From: Mollicutes bacterium
GTDB lineage: Bacteria; Bacillota_I; Bacilli_A; Izemoplasmatales; Izemoplasmataceae
Direction of reading: 5' to 3'
DNA length: 42,760 nt
Assembly: GCA_003558105.1 (NCBI GenBank)
Contig: PWMS01000108.1
Coordinates: forward strand, 1 to 42,760
A program made the position numbers and the translations under genes. Shown here piece after piece: positions 17,379 to 26,617 of the stretch (positions within the stretch are counted from its first letter, which is position 1; each line of letters begins with the position of its first letter). The notes under the pieces were generated by a model. That model saw only the letters and a program-made list of their open reading frames with translations. It was not told the DNA's origin and did not search any database.

Positions 17379-18497
17379 ATGCTTCAACGATATCTTAGAA
17401 AAGTTGAAACGATTTTAAACAGTTTTTATATCGATGAGCACGATAAAAAAACCTATTTAAATGCGCTTAAAAACGATATTGAAACACAAAAAAAAGACAC
17501 CGACATCGAAGCGGATATCTTAGCCAACCTTAAAGACCCAAGGGTCATCGTCGAAGAATTGGCCATGGATTACAAACGCAAACAAAGAATCCCGTTTATC
17601 GATCCCCTCTTAAAATTGATTCCCCTTATGTTGTTGACGGTGTATCTGGCAATTGGATTTACCGCTCAAGTATGGCATCCCAGCTGGTTATTATTCTTAC
17701 TTTGGCCTTTGCTTGTGGTCTTACTTGAATCGATTAACGACCATGAAATCCATCCCCTCTCCTCTGTTACACCGCTGTTGCTTTTGTTTTTGTTTTTAGC
17801 GCTGGGTATCATCTATGGTCTTTGGCATCCAGCTTGGGCTTTATTCTTTTTCATGCCCGTCTTTCCTTTGATCAACTCGCGTTTATCGTTTGAGAAAAAA
17901 GCCGTCTTTTATGCTTTACTCATCCCCACCATCATCATCCCCGTGGTTATCTTTACGTATTATATTTTAAAGACCATCCATCCCGTTTGGGTGTTGCTTT
18001 TACTCGCGTTTTTACCCCTGTTCATCGGTGAGAGACCAACTTTTAAAACGATATTTGGTATCACATTATTTTGTTTAGGTATCATCGGGTATATCACGGT
18101 CTATATGCTTTGGAACCTAGAAGAAAGCCTTTATTTTATAACTTTATTACCCTTCGCGTTTTTCATTGCTAAACCTAAACAAGAGACGTTTAAAACCTTA
18201 TATCAACCTACCCTGATGGTTTTAATGATGCTTTCGCTTTTAAGTTTTATCAGCTTAGGTATATATCTTGAGGCTTTCACCTGGGCTTGGGTGTGTTTCC
18301 TCATCCCCTTATTTTATTATCATCTTAGCGTCAAAACCATGCAAAAACGCCCCTTATCGCTTAGCACTTTTTTCCTGAGTTTATCGCTTTTTGCCTTGCT
18401 TGGTGGTTATTATGGCTACTTCCATCCCGCTTGGCTTTTCTTCTTGCTTATCCCGATATCGAAGATTATCGAGGCTAAACATGTCAAAAAAACATAG
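17379..18497 (+). CDS. HAAS-like N-terminus plus polytopic membrane protein built of about six WHPxW repeats
   Basis: Residues 1-65 look like the helical HAAS/DUF1700 type (ADILANLKDPRVIVEELA). Residues 72-365 are a chain of membrane hairpins repeating about every 50 residues. Each has a hydrophobic helix, a WHPxW-like turn, then a helix ending in Pro. Copies are WHPSW (99-103), WHPAW (149-153), IHPVW (200-204), a degraded WNLEE (245-249), FTWAW (300-304) and FHPAW (348-352). Single WHPxW helix pairs occur in many Firmicute membrane proteins; an array of six looks like internal duplication. Function is unknown. It follows DegV by 11 bases with AAGGAG at its start, and overlaps the next gene by 17 bases. 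Confidence 0.75.
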   Translation: MLQRYLRKVETILNSFYIDEHDKKTYLNALKNDIETQKKDTDIEADILANLKDPRVIVEELAMDYKRKQRIPFIDPLLKLIPLMLLTVYLAIGFTAQVWHPSWLLFLLWPLLVVLLESINDHEIHPLSSVTPLLLLFLFLALGIIYGLWHPAWALFFFMPVFPLINSRLSFEKKAVFYALLIPTIIIPVVIFTYYILKTIHPVWVLLLLAFLPLFIGERPTFKTIFGITLFCLGIIGYITVYMLWNLEESLYFITLLPFAFFIAKPKQETFKTLYQPTLMVLMMLSLLSFISLGIYLEAFTWAWVCFLIPLFYYHLSVKTMQKRPLSLSTFFLSLSLFALLGGYYGYFHPAWLFFLLIPISKIIEAKHVKKT

Positions 18498-18792
18498 ATT
18501 TTATCGCGCCATCATCATCGTTTTATCGATCGCGCTTATACAACTGTTTATCTTTACACGTATAACCTCATTTTCCCTTATTCCAATCTTAGTCGGTCTT
18601 TTCATCGCGCTTTTAACCACCGCTTTATTACTTTATGTCTTTATCCAAAGTATCAAAGCCATACAGGTCATCTCAAAGCGCGTCGATCAATTGATCGTGG
18701 TTAGTTTAGGCGTTATTATCAATGCGGTTGTACTTTATCTGATGTTTGTGTTAACGTTTAACTATATGAGACTGTTTTTTCAAGTTTTCTAA
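18481..18792 (+). CDS. small hydrophobic membrane protein, unrecognised
   Basis: The track start at 18391 lies well inside the previous gene. The ATG at 18481 gives a 103-residue protein beginning MSKKHRFYRAII. It has three predicted helices (about 8-27, 31-54 and 69-95) and a few basic residues between them. It overlaps the preceding gene by 17 bases, so translation is probably coupled. I do not recognise a family. Its constant pairing with the repeat protein would have to be tested in related genomes. Confidence 0.65.
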   Translation: MSKKHRFYRAIIIVLSIALIQLFIFTRITSFSLIPILVGLFIALLTTALLLYVFIQSIKAIQVISKRVDQLIVVSLGVIINAVVLYLMFVLTFNYMRLFFQVF

Positions 18793-18816
18793 TCTGTATG
18801 ATAAAGGTTGATTTCA

Positions 18817-19125
18817 ATGTTTGAACCAAAAATTAAACGCGCGCAGTATCTATTTAAAAATGGTCGCTTTAAACAACATGTATCCAAGGACTTTAAGCGC
18901 TTTAAACCACTTGAAGATCTTAATGTTACACTAAAATTGTCGGGTAAAACCCTCAAGCCTTATCACGATACTCAAACCGATCAACTCGCTTTTGGCTTGA
19001 CCAATCAAAAACAAGACAAGTTATACCTCGTCTTGTTTTCCCCATTGGATTATCATTTTGATGAAGATGCCGCATTTGAATGGTTTGATGTTCATCACTA
19101 CTGTTTTAAAGATAAAGATGAATAA
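18817..19125 (+). CDS. small soluble hypothetical protein
   Basis: 102 residues from ATG 18817; the track start (TTG 18808) has no room for a ribosome site, whereas AAAGG lies 9 bases before the ATG. The protein is soluble. It has a basic N-terminal half (KIKRAQYLFKNGRFKQH) and an acidic, aromatic C-terminus (FDEDAAFEWFDVHHYCF). It is not recognised. It is the last gene of the operon, running into a bidirectional terminator. Confidence 0.65.
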   Translation: MFEPKIKRAQYLFKNGRFKQHVSKDFKRFKPLEDLNVTLKLSGKTLKPYHDTQTDQLAFGLTNQKQDKLYLVLFSPLDYHFDEDAAFEWFDVHHYCFKDKDE

Positions 19126-19150
19126 TACCGCCGCGCGGTATTATTTTTTT
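19122..19150. terminator. bidirectional terminator
   Basis: ATAATACCGC/GCGGTATTAT with a CGC loop and a T-run (TTTTTTT), shared by the convergent operon end (+) and HD-GYP gene 2 (-). Confidence 0.85.
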
Positions 19151-21159
19151 AGTTTATCGAGTAAGCCTTCTTCAATCAGTTTAAGAGCTTGTTCAACCAC
19201 ATCAGGATGAAACTGACTGCCCTTAGCCTTGTTTAATTCTGCGATGATTTCAGCTTTTGTTTTGGCCTTTTGATGTGGCCAATCATGACCCATCGCACCC
19301 ATCGCTTCACTGATGATTAAAATGTGTTTCTCAAGCGCCATATCTTCGCCTTTTACCTGGTTAGGATACCCCCTACCATCGTAGCGTTCATGATGGTGTA
19401 AAACCAAATCTGCGATCATCATCAAATTTTTCGATTGGGCAATCAAATCATAACCTAATCGCACGTGTTTTTTCATGCTTTCGTATTCTAAAACACTATA
19501 GACGCCTTGTTTATTAACAATTTTTCCAGAGACGCCAATCTTGCCAATATCATGGACAATCCCGGCCCAATAAAGGTTTTGAATATGTTCACCGGACAAT
19601 TCAAACGCCTCACCTAAGCACCGTGCGATTTCACCAACCGTCTTGGAATGCGCGTAGGTCGCTTCATCAAATAAAGCAATAACTTTCAAAAGCGCTGAGA
19701 TAATACTGTTTTTCACAGCATCTTGTTCTAAGGATAAAACTTCAGATTCATAAAAACTGTTCAACAGGATATTGATGCTTTCAAAATACTGCAACACCTT
19801 ATCATCGATGGTCTTCGAACTATCTTTAGCCACATCGAAACTCATCTCAATGATAAAATCGCTACCTAATTTCACCGTCATCAACAAGATTTCTTTCATC
19901 GGTTTCATTTTGGTTTCATCAATCGATTCATCTTGAATGCCCGCTTGAAAATCATGCGTCTCACCACGATAAATCTTGGGCGCATCCAAATGATGGACCC
20001 AATCTTTTGTATCAACTTTCATTTCGTTGAGGTAGTCCAAATCGTGTCCAATCGCATCGATAAATTGAATTTCGCCATTTCTTACAATCAGACAAGCCCC
20101 ATAATCAAAAAGATTAAACATGTTAAAAATCATTTTAAAGACTTTCGAGGCATGGGCATTTTTTTGATCTTCATCAAGGGCGGTTGAGCGCGAAGATAAC
20201 GTCATCAATTCCTGCATTGAGGTAATTAAGCGCGCTAACCGTCGCGTCGCTTCATCTAAAGTTTGGCGTTCATCTTCTAAGGAGAAGAACATGAATTTAA
20301 GTAAAAAAACCAATAGCAATACCAAAAGTAAAAAGATATTGACATCAAACATATAGTAAAAATAATTTGTAAATTCAATACTATGAGGTGGAAAAACCGT
20401 CATGACAATCAAAAAGATAACCGTCGCGATAACAAACGATCGGTAAGGCAATACCATCGCTACCACAAAGGCAAACGGTAAATATAAGAATTTGTGGTTA
20501 TCGTAGTTTAAAAAAGGTATATAATGATTAAAAAACAAAATGGAAAAAACCAAGAGAAAACCATAAAAAAGCAGTTCTTTACGTAAAATATCGGTTTGAT
20601 AAAGACGCCGATTATCATAATCGAGTGCGGCTAGTAATGAGGAAGTAAAAATCAGGATTGAAAAAAAGTCACCAAAAAACCAGATTAAAGCACTGGCGAA
20701 CAGACGGTCCCAACTGATGATGCCTTGAGCCAATAAGACCAAGTGTCCAAGGGTTGTAGCGACCGCCGCGACAATCAGTGCAATCACAGGAAATAACAGC
20801 ATATTTCTTAGATTAACCAGACCACTTAGTTTAAACTTTTTCATTAACCATACGCCTAAACTTAAGGCCAACAAGGCCATAGTGGAACGTAAGACAGCTT
20901 GTGGTAGGGCCGTGATTATTGCTAAGTCAATAATCCAGATCAACCCAATAACATAGCCAACAAAAAGCCCCAACCAAAGGGGAATCATCGCACGTTTTTC
21001 ATATTTCACAAACAAGGCAAACCCAAGCCCAATCGCGGGCCAAATAATGCTCGCTTGCATCGTTAAGGTAAAGCTATGCCCTAAAGGCACCGCAAGCATC
21101 ATGGTGATGAAGATGAACCAAAATACCGGGTCTTTTAGTAACTTAACGATTTTAGTCAT
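19141..21159 (-). CDS. multi-pass membrane sensor with HD-GYP domain (paralogue 2)
   Basis: 672 residues with the same plan as the gene at 6789: about eight or more membrane helices (1-300), a linker, a divergent sensor region, then HD-GYP. The HD pair is again at residue 536 (HDIGKIGV) and HHHERYDGRGYP follows at about 588. The position equivalent to the third-metal Asp is Glu here (IISEAMGAM, residue 618), and the usual DRPY is replaced by HDWPH. The C-terminal QFHPDVVEQAL is more canonical than in paralogue 1. HD-GYP proteins usually degrade cyclic di-GMP, but the D-to-E change makes metal number and activity uncertain. An AGGATGTG site precedes the start. Confidence 0.85.
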   Translation of the reverse strand: MTKIVKLLKDPVFWFIFITMMLAVPLGHSFTLTMQASIIWPAIGLGFALFVKYEKRAMIPLWLGLFVGYVIGLIWIIDLAIITALPQAVLRSTMALLALSLGVWLMKKFKLSGLVNLRNMLLFPVIALIVAAVATTLGHLVLLAQGIISWDRLFASALIWFFGDFFSILIFTSSLLAALDYDNRRLYQTDILRKELLFYGFLLVFSILFFNHYIPFLNYDNHKFLYLPFAFVVAMVLPYRSFVIATVIFLIVMTVFPPHSIEFTNYFYYMFDVNIFLLLVLLLVFLLKFMFFSLEDERQTLDEATRRLARLITSMQELMTLSSRSTALDEDQKNAHASKVFKMIFNMFNLFDYGACLIVRNGEIQFIDAIGHDLDYLNEMKVDTKDWVHHLDAPKIYRGETHDFQAGIQDESIDETKMKPMKEILLMTVKLGSDFIIEMSFDVAKDSSKTIDDKVLQYFESINILLNSFYESEVLSLEQDAVKNSIISALLKVIALFDEATYAHSKTVGEIARCLGEAFELSGEHIQNLYWAGIVHDIGKIGVSGKIVNKQGVYSVLEYESMKKHVRLGYDLIAQSKNLMMIADLVLHHHERYDGRGYPNQVKGEDMALEKHILIISEAMGAMGHDWPHQKAKTKAEIIAELNKAKGSQFHPDVVEQALKLIEEGLLDKLKK

Positions 21160-21254
21160 ACTGTCACATCCTAACCGACATCTTTATCATACCATTTTTT
21201 TCATCGTCATGAAATAATTTATCCATTATATTATCGAATAAAAAACGGGTATGT

Positions 21255-21260
21255 TATAAT
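21255..21260 (+). promoter_or_regulatory. -10 box of the YgjV-like gene
   Basis: TATAAT 33 bases before ATG 21293, with AAAGGAG in between. Confidence 0.45.
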
Positions 21261-21292
21261 GAATTGAAAATTTTTTAAAGGAGTCACTAATT

Positions 21293-21919
21293 ATGTCTTT
21301 ATGGGTTGAATGGATCGGATATATCGCCTCATTTATTGTTTTACTTAGCTTATTGATGCGCTCGATTAAACGCTTGCGCTATGTCAATTTGGTAGGGGCT
21401 GTCATTTTTGCGCTTTACGGTTTTTTAATCAGTTCTTACCCCGTATTAATCATGAACTTCGGGATTGTTTTGGTAAACGTATATTACCTAAAACAAATCT
21501 ATGCCACAAAAGATTACTTTAATATCCTGCCCGTCAAGAAAAACGAAGAATACGCCAAAGCACTGATTGATTACCACCGAAAAGATATCGAAAACTTTAT
21601 GCCCTTGCAAAAAAACGTCATTAGCCAATCAGCATTCCGGTTCTTAATTCTTAGAAACATGAACCCCGCCGGCATATTTTTAGCCAAACCCTACGATCAA
21701 GAAACCTTGGAAATCACCTTAGATTACGCCACCCCCGCATTCCAGGATTTCAAAACCGGCGCCTACATCTATAAACAAAACCGTCAAACCTTCCAAGCTT
21801 CAGGCTACAAAAGATTTATTGCACAATCCAAAGGGGCCTCACACCAAAAATACCTAGAAAAAATGGGCTTTAAACCAACCACCATCAACCATCAAAACTA
21901 CTACATCAAAACAATTTAG
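21293..21919 (+). CDS. YgjV-like membrane protein with C-terminal soluble domain
   Basis: 208 residues. Residues 1-75 contain three hydrophobic helices (WIGYIASFIVLLSLLMRSIK, LVGAVIFALYGFLI, YPVLIMNFGIVLVNVYYL) typical of the YgjV/PQ-loop-like small membrane family. Residues about 85-208 are soluble, with a core (AGIFLAKPYDQETLEITLDY) and an ending QKYLEKMGFKPTT that resembles the closing beta-bulge and helix of GNAT acetyltransferases. That domain call is tentative, since I could not find an acetyl-CoA-binding motif. The start has AAAGGAG 8-14 bases upstream. A terminator follows. Confidence 0.65.
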   Translation: MSLWVEWIGYIASFIVLLSLLMRSIKRLRYVNLVGAVIFALYGFLISSYPVLIMNFGIVLVNVYYLKQIYATKDYFNILPVKKNEEYAKALIDYHRKDIENFMPLQKNVISQSAFRFLILRNMNPAGIFLAKPYDQETLEITLDYATPAFQDFKTGAYIYKQNRQTFQASGYKRFIAQSKGASHQKYLEKMGFKPTTINHQNYYIKTI

Positions 21920-21920
21920 A

Positions 21921-21949
21921 AAATACGCAGATTTTGCGTATTTTTTTTA
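21921..21949 (+). terminator. terminator after the YgjV-like gene
   Basis: AAATACGCA/TGCGTATTT hairpin with a 5-base loop and an uninterrupted run of T. Confidence 0.85.
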
Positions 21950-21970
21950 TTAATAGTCTTGATACAGTGT

Positions 21971-21976
21971 TATAAT
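21971..21976 (+). promoter_or_regulatory. -10 box of the tandem ABC exporter genes
   Basis: TATAAT 27 bases before the ATG at 21998, with AGAGGTG between. No clear -35. Confidence 0.45.
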
Positions 21977-21997
21977 AGCTTTGAAAGAGGTGATGAT

Positions 21998-24184
21998 ATG
22001 TTAGAACTTAAAAAATTATCAAAATATTATCATGATAAACAAACCGTCGTCAAAGCCTTAGATGATATATCGCTAACTTTTGAAAATAACGAGTTTGTGG
22101 TTATTACCGGTGAAAGCGGTTCAGGGAAGAGCACCTTGCTCAATGTCATCAGTGGCTTAGACAGCTACGAAGATGGCGAAATGTTTTTTATGAATCAAGA
22201 AACCTCCTACTTCACCTTTGAAGATTGGGAACGTTACCGTAAAAACCATATTGGTTTCATCTTTCAACACTATAATTTAATCGAAAGCTATACCGTTTAT
22301 CAAAATATAGACATTGCTTCTACGATTGCCCACCCACATCTTGCGGCTCGTGAAAAAACCGTCATGCAATTGATTGAAAAAGTCGGTTTGAAGGGCAAAG
22401 AAAAACAAAAAGCCTCCACCTTAAGCGGAGGCGAAAAACAAAGAGTAGCGATTGCCAGAGCGCTCGCAAAAGACGCGCCCATCATCATCGCCGATGAGCC
22501 GACGGGGAATTTAGATCAAAAAACTTCCAAGACTATCTTAGAACTGTTAAAAGATATTTCCAAAGACAAATTGGTCCTTTTAGTCAGTCATTCTTATGAA
22601 ACCACCAAAGCGTATGCGACTAGACATATTCGCCTCGCTGATGGTGAGGTAATCAGCGATGATAAAAAACGACAAAAACAAACACCTGTGCAAAAAACCG
22701 ATTTAAAAAGCGAACAATTAAACTTTAAAGATCTCTTTTTTATTGGCATTAAAAACTTGCTGGCCACCCCAAAAAAGACGTTGTTTACCCTTTTTGTGGC
22801 GCTTTTTGTGGTTGGCACCTTTGCGCTAATTTATGGTGCTTACGTCCAACAAGCCAACACCGAAAGTTCGCTGGGGGGATTCCGGTATTTTGAAAATCCC
22901 AACCGCATCATGGTGACAAACCGTGATTTATCCGCCTTTAGCGAAGCCGATCTTGCCTACTTTGAATCTTTAGATGGTGTGCAAACGGTCCTGCCCTACG
23001 ATACCATCTTAGGTCTCAGGGCTTACGTGCAAATCATTGGTGATGGCTATCAATTTTTTTATGATGGTTTCTTTAATCATCCTAAAACGATTCAAAATAG
23101 TGATATTAGCGCCGGTAGACTGCCGCAAAATTCAAATGAAGTAATCGTCCGCATGGATGAATTCGACCTCGGTGATACCATCAAAATCAGCATTGAAATC
23201 CCGATGCGTTTTGGTGAAGAAACCGATATTAGAATCTATGAATTTGAAGTTGTTGGTAAACTCACCGGCAATCCTTACCCACCCGTCATCTATCCCCATG
23301 CTGATTTTTTTGAAGATGATGTGATTCGCGCCTTTGGATTATTTATGCACCAAGAGACCATCTTTTTTCCCTACAATAGTTCTTTAGGTAATATCTCCCC
23401 TTCACTTAGTCTCAACAACGAGCTTGAAGCCGATGAGATTATCATCAGCCAATACCTAGCTAGACAGATTAAAAACGATGGGTTTGACGGCGACAACCTA
23501 GTTGTTGGTGATACCATCACCATGGAAATTCTAGAAAAACTTTCCTTACAACCTATCGAAGCCGATTTTACGATTAAGGATATCTCAGAAGACCTCGGCA
23601 ATTACGGCGTGCATATTAGCTTAAGCGAGGAAGGGTTGGTCCATTTATTTGATGATGTCAAGCCTCATCAGATAAGCTTGATGGTGTTTGATTCTTTTGA
23701 TGCCAACCGTGTTTTAGACCAACTCGAAGAAGTCAATGTCCACAGTTTATATCCCGCTGGCATTAGCGATCCCTTAGCGCAAATTGGCCAAGCGATTATG
23801 AACTTGTTTTTAGGTTTTCTCTCGGTAATCGTCTTATTCGTTATGTATTTCATCGGCTATATGGCTCTTAAAAATGTCATGGAAGCCAAACGAAAAGATT
23901 ATGTCATCCTACGTTCAATCGGCCTTTTTAAAAAAGACTTAAACCGACTCAGCATTCTAGAGATCCTGATGGTGATGTTCTTAGCCATCTTCATCGCGAT
24001 GATCGCGTTGATCATCAACGCGAATATCTATGCCTTCTTGCCCAATTATCTAAGGTATTATCAGTGGGGCAACTATCTATTCTTGGCTGTCTTGCTATTG
24101 ATTATGTCGGTCTTTTTAGCCCTTCGTTTCAATCAACGCATCTTCTCAAGAAGCGTCATCACAGCCTTTAAGGATCAGGGGTGA
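21998..24184 (+). CDS. MacB-type ABC transporter, fused ATPase and FtsX-like permease (1 of 2)
   Basis: 728 residues from ATG 21998, chosen because AGAGGTG lies just upstream; the track start at 21959 has none. Residues 1-215 are the ATPase: Walker A TGESGSGKST, signature LSGGEKQRVAIARAL, Walker [13 protein letters not shown], switch LVSHSYE. One helix follows (KTLFTLFVALFVVGTFALIYG, about 260-282), then a large extracytoplasmic domain of about 300 residues. Three C-terminal helices (about 605-715) carry the FtsX-type VILRSIGLFKKDL loop. The type VII/MacB class drives extracellular events (peptide or toxin efflux, lipoprotein release, enzyme activation) rather than simple transport. It lies 4 bases before its paralogue, so the two may form a heterodimer. 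Confidence 0.9.
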   Translation: MLELKKLSKYYHDKQTVVKALDDISLTFENNEFVVITGESGSGKSTLLNVISGLDSYEDGEMFFMNQETSYFTFEDWERYRKNHIGFIFQHYNLIESYTVYQNIDIASTIAHPHLAAREKTVMQLIEKVGLKGKEKQKASTLSGGEKQRVAIARALAKDAPIIIADEPTGNLDQKTSKTILELLKDISKDKLVLLVSHSYETTKAYATRHIRLADGEVISDDKKRQKQTPVQKTDLKSEQLNFKDLFFIGIKNLLATPKKTLFTLFVALFVVGTFALIYGAYVQQANTESSLGGFRYFENPNRIMVTNRDLSAFSEADLAYFESLDGVQTVLPYDTILGLRAYVQIIGDGYQFFYDGFFNHPKTIQNSDISAGRLPQNSNEVIVRMDEFDLGDTIKISIEIPMRFGEETDIRIYEFEVVGKLTGNPYPPVIYPHADFFEDDVIRAFGLFMHQETIFFPYNSSLGNISPSLSLNNELEADEIIISQYLARQIKNDGFDGDNLVVGDTITMEILEKLSLQPIEADFTIKDISEDLGNYGVHISLSEEGLVHLFDDVKPHQISLMVFDSFDANRVLDQLEEVNVHSLYPAGISDPLAQIGQAIMNLFLGFLSVIVLFVMYFIGYMALKNVMEAKRKDYVILRSIGLFKKDLNRLSILEILMVMFLAIFIAMIALIINANIYAFLPNYLRYYQWGNYLFLAVLLLIMSVFLALRFNQRIFSRSVITAFKDQG

Positions 24185-24188
24185 GTTT

Positions 24189-26588
24189 ATGATTACCTTA
24201 AAACATATCGATAAAAAATACCACGCCAATCGACGCAATGAAAACCACGTCTTAAAAGATATCAGTCTTGATTTTCCTAAAAAAGGCATGGTTATGTTGC
24301 TAGGTGAAAGTGGCTCAGGCAAAACGACCTTACTCAATATTATCGGCGGTTTGGATAAAGCCCAAAAAGGCCGCATCACGATTAACGATTCAACCTTGGA
24401 AAAATACGATCCGAAACGTTGGGATCTTTTGCGCAACCGTCATATTGGCTATATTTTCCAAAACTTTTATCTCATGCCCCATGAGACCGTGTTTGACAAT
24501 ATTCGCATCAGCTTAAAAATGATTGGTCTTGAAGATGAACACCAAATTGAAAAACGCATCAACGAGTTGTTAAAACTCGTCGGCATGCCGCAGTATAAAC
24601 ACCGCAAAGCAAACCAACTCTCCGGGGGCCAACAACAACGCATCGCCATCGCTAGAGCCCTTTCCAAAGACCCCGATGTTATCATCGCCGATGAACCAAC
24701 CGGCAACCTCGATTCCAAAAACACGATGATGATTATGAATATCCTAAAACAGATCGCAAAAGAAAAACTCATCATCATGGTCACCCACGAAACCCGGCTC
24801 GCCAACCACTACGGCGAACAAATCATCCACATCGAAGATGGCCGCGTCAAATCAAAAGCCGGTCAAACCGCCCAAAGCCCCTTGGACACTACCACAGAAA
24901 GCGATATTTATCTTCAGGATCTTACCCATCACAAGCATCAAACCGAAGCCTCAAAAATCGATTTTTATACCGATCAAAACACCACTGAGTTCAATGCGCG
25001 TTTGATCATCAAAAACAATACCCTATACATCGATATTCAAAATGGGGCCTATCAAAATATCCACATTTTAAAACCCAACGACGATATCTATGTTCACGAC
25101 GCAAAACGAAGCGAGGTCGCCAAAGAAACCCCAAAAGACACAACTTTTAAATTAAGCGAGTTAGACATCCCTGAAAAACGCGCCCAAAAAAGCGGTATTA
25201 TTCCTTGGCGCCACAGTTTAGAACGCGCTTTATCAACCCTAAAACAAAGCTCAAAATTTGCCAAGCTTCTTTATCTAGGCTTTGCCTTTAGCGCCGCGAT
25301 GTTCGCGGTTGCCATTGCGCTTTTTTCCAACATCTATTTCTTTTCTGATGCTGATTTCTTAAGTGAATACAAATACAGTTTTGAAGTAACCTATGAAACC
25401 AAGCCGCCTTTAGAAGACCTTGAAAGCCTCGCTCATGACGGTCCTTTCGACGCCTACTTACCAGATATGGCACCGCACAGTTTCAACATATACCTACCCC
25501 GCTTTTATCACACGCAACCCTCCGCGGTGGTCGATTTTAAAATAGCACCGTTAACGTTAAAAGGCGAACAGGATTTAATCTTGGGTCATTGGCCAACCCA
25601 CCCCACAGACATGATCATCTCCAAACAAGCGGCCGAGCAGATTATCGAAAACCCTCGCTTCAAAGAAAGTGGTGTCAACCACAAAGAGGATTTGTTAAAC
25701 CTAAGCTATGAACATCAAGGCATTAGCTACCGTATCACCGGCATTGTACAAGGCGATGCGCCCCTATTTTACGCTACCTTCGATCATATCTATACCCTTA
25801 AAACGATATCACCCTACACCGCCTATAGCTTGCTTGAAGGAAACCATACCATCCGTGAGGGTCGCACGATCGAAGCCGATTATGAATTTTTAATCCCTTA
25901 TAACGAGACCGAAGCCTTCGAAAGTTTTGAGATGGATATAGACGGGCAAACCTTTGTGGCGGTTGGAAGCTATCAAACAACCCTAGAGGAGGACCCTGAT
26001 TGGATGTTGATGCACGTTGAGGGTTTGAAGTCTATCCAATATCATAGCCAACCAACAGACCGTGAGATCAGCTATATCTTCTATAGTTCTAGTGAACAAG
26101 CCGCCGAAACCTACTTATCCAACCAAAATCATAACTACGAAAACCTCTATCAATCCGAGCGCACGCAAGAAGTTAACCAACGCGTCCAAAGCGCTGGTGG
26201 TCTCATTATTTTCACGCTTGTGGTGATGGGTCTTAGCGCCTTATCCTACTACTTTATCTTACGTTCTTCGATGATGAAACGGATCTATGAAATCGGCGTC
26301 TACCGCGCCATCGGGGTAAGACGAAGCGATATTATGCGCATCTTCCTGATTGAAATCCTCACCCTAACCACGTTCACCTCATTCTTAGGGTATGCCTTTA
26401 TGCGCTATATTCTAGGTTATATCCACAGCGCCACCAGCGGCATCGCCGATATCTTTAACCTCTCATGGATGGTCTTCATCGCTGGTTTAATCATCATCTA
26501 TGCAATCAATACGCTCTTTGGACTCTTCCCTTTATACCGCATCTTAAGAAAAACACCCGCCGAAATTTTAACCACCTATGATCTATAA
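24189..26588 (+). CDS. MacB-type ABC transporter, fused ATPase and FtsX-like permease (2 of 2)
   Basis: 799 residues with the same plan as its upstream neighbour. The ATPase has Walker [10 protein letters not shown], signature [15 protein letters not shown], Walker [13 protein letters not shown], switch [10 protein letters not shown] linker of roughly 130 residues with a small beta-rich stretch ([17 protein letters not shown]) has no counterpart in the first protein. A helix at about 357-378 ([19 protein letters not shown]), a large outer domain and three C-terminal helices with [16 protein letters not shown] follow. The start ATG 24189 follows AGGATCAGGGG. Partner choice, substrate and any two-component regulator are not shown; none is adjacent. 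Confidence 0.9.
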   Translation: MITLKHIDKKYHANRRNENHVLKDISLDFPKKGMVMLLGESGSGKTTLLNIIGGLDKAQKGRITINDSTLEKYDPKRWDLLRNRHIGYIFQNFYLMPHETVFDNIRISLKMIGLEDEHQIEKRINELLKLVGMPQYKHRKANQLSGGQQQRIAIARALSKDPDVIIADEPTGNLDSKNTMMIMNILKQIAKEKLIIMVTHETRLANHYGEQIIHIEDGRVKSKAGQTAQSPLDTTTESDIYLQDLTHHKHQTEASKIDFYTDQNTTEFNARLIIKNNTLYIDIQNGAYQNIHILKPNDDIYVHDAKRSEVAKETPKDTTFKLSELDIPEKRAQKSGIIPWRHSLERALSTLKQSSKFAKLLYLGFAFSAAMFAVAIALFSNIYFFSDADFLSEYKYSFEVTYETKPPLEDLESLAHDGPFDAYLPDMAPHSFNIYLPRFYHTQPSAVVDFKIAPLTLKGEQDLILGHWPTHPTDMIISKQAAEQIIENPRFKESGVNHKEDLLNLSYEHQGISYRITGIVQGDAPLFYATFDHIYTLKTISPYTAYSLLEGNHTIREGRTIEADYEFLIPYNETEAFESFEMDIDGQTFVAVGSYQTTLEEDPDWMLMHVEGLKSIQYHSQPTDREISYIFYSSSEQAAETYLSNQNHNYENLYQSERTQEVNQRVQSAGGLIIFTLVVMGLSALSYYFILRSSMMKRIYEIGVYRAIGVRRSDIMRIFLIEILTLTTFTSFLGYAFMRYILGYIHSATSGIADIFNLSWMVFIAGLIIIYAINTLFGLFPLYRILRKTPAEILTTYDL

Positions 26589-26590
26589 AA

Positions 26591-26617
26591 AAAAGCCATC
26601 TTTCAAAGATGGCTTAA
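26591..26617. terminator. bidirectional terminator
   Basis: AAGCCATCTTT/AAAGATGGCTT with a one-base apparent loop (three or more in practice) between A- and T-rich flanks, shared with the convergent photolyase gene. Confidence 0.75.
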
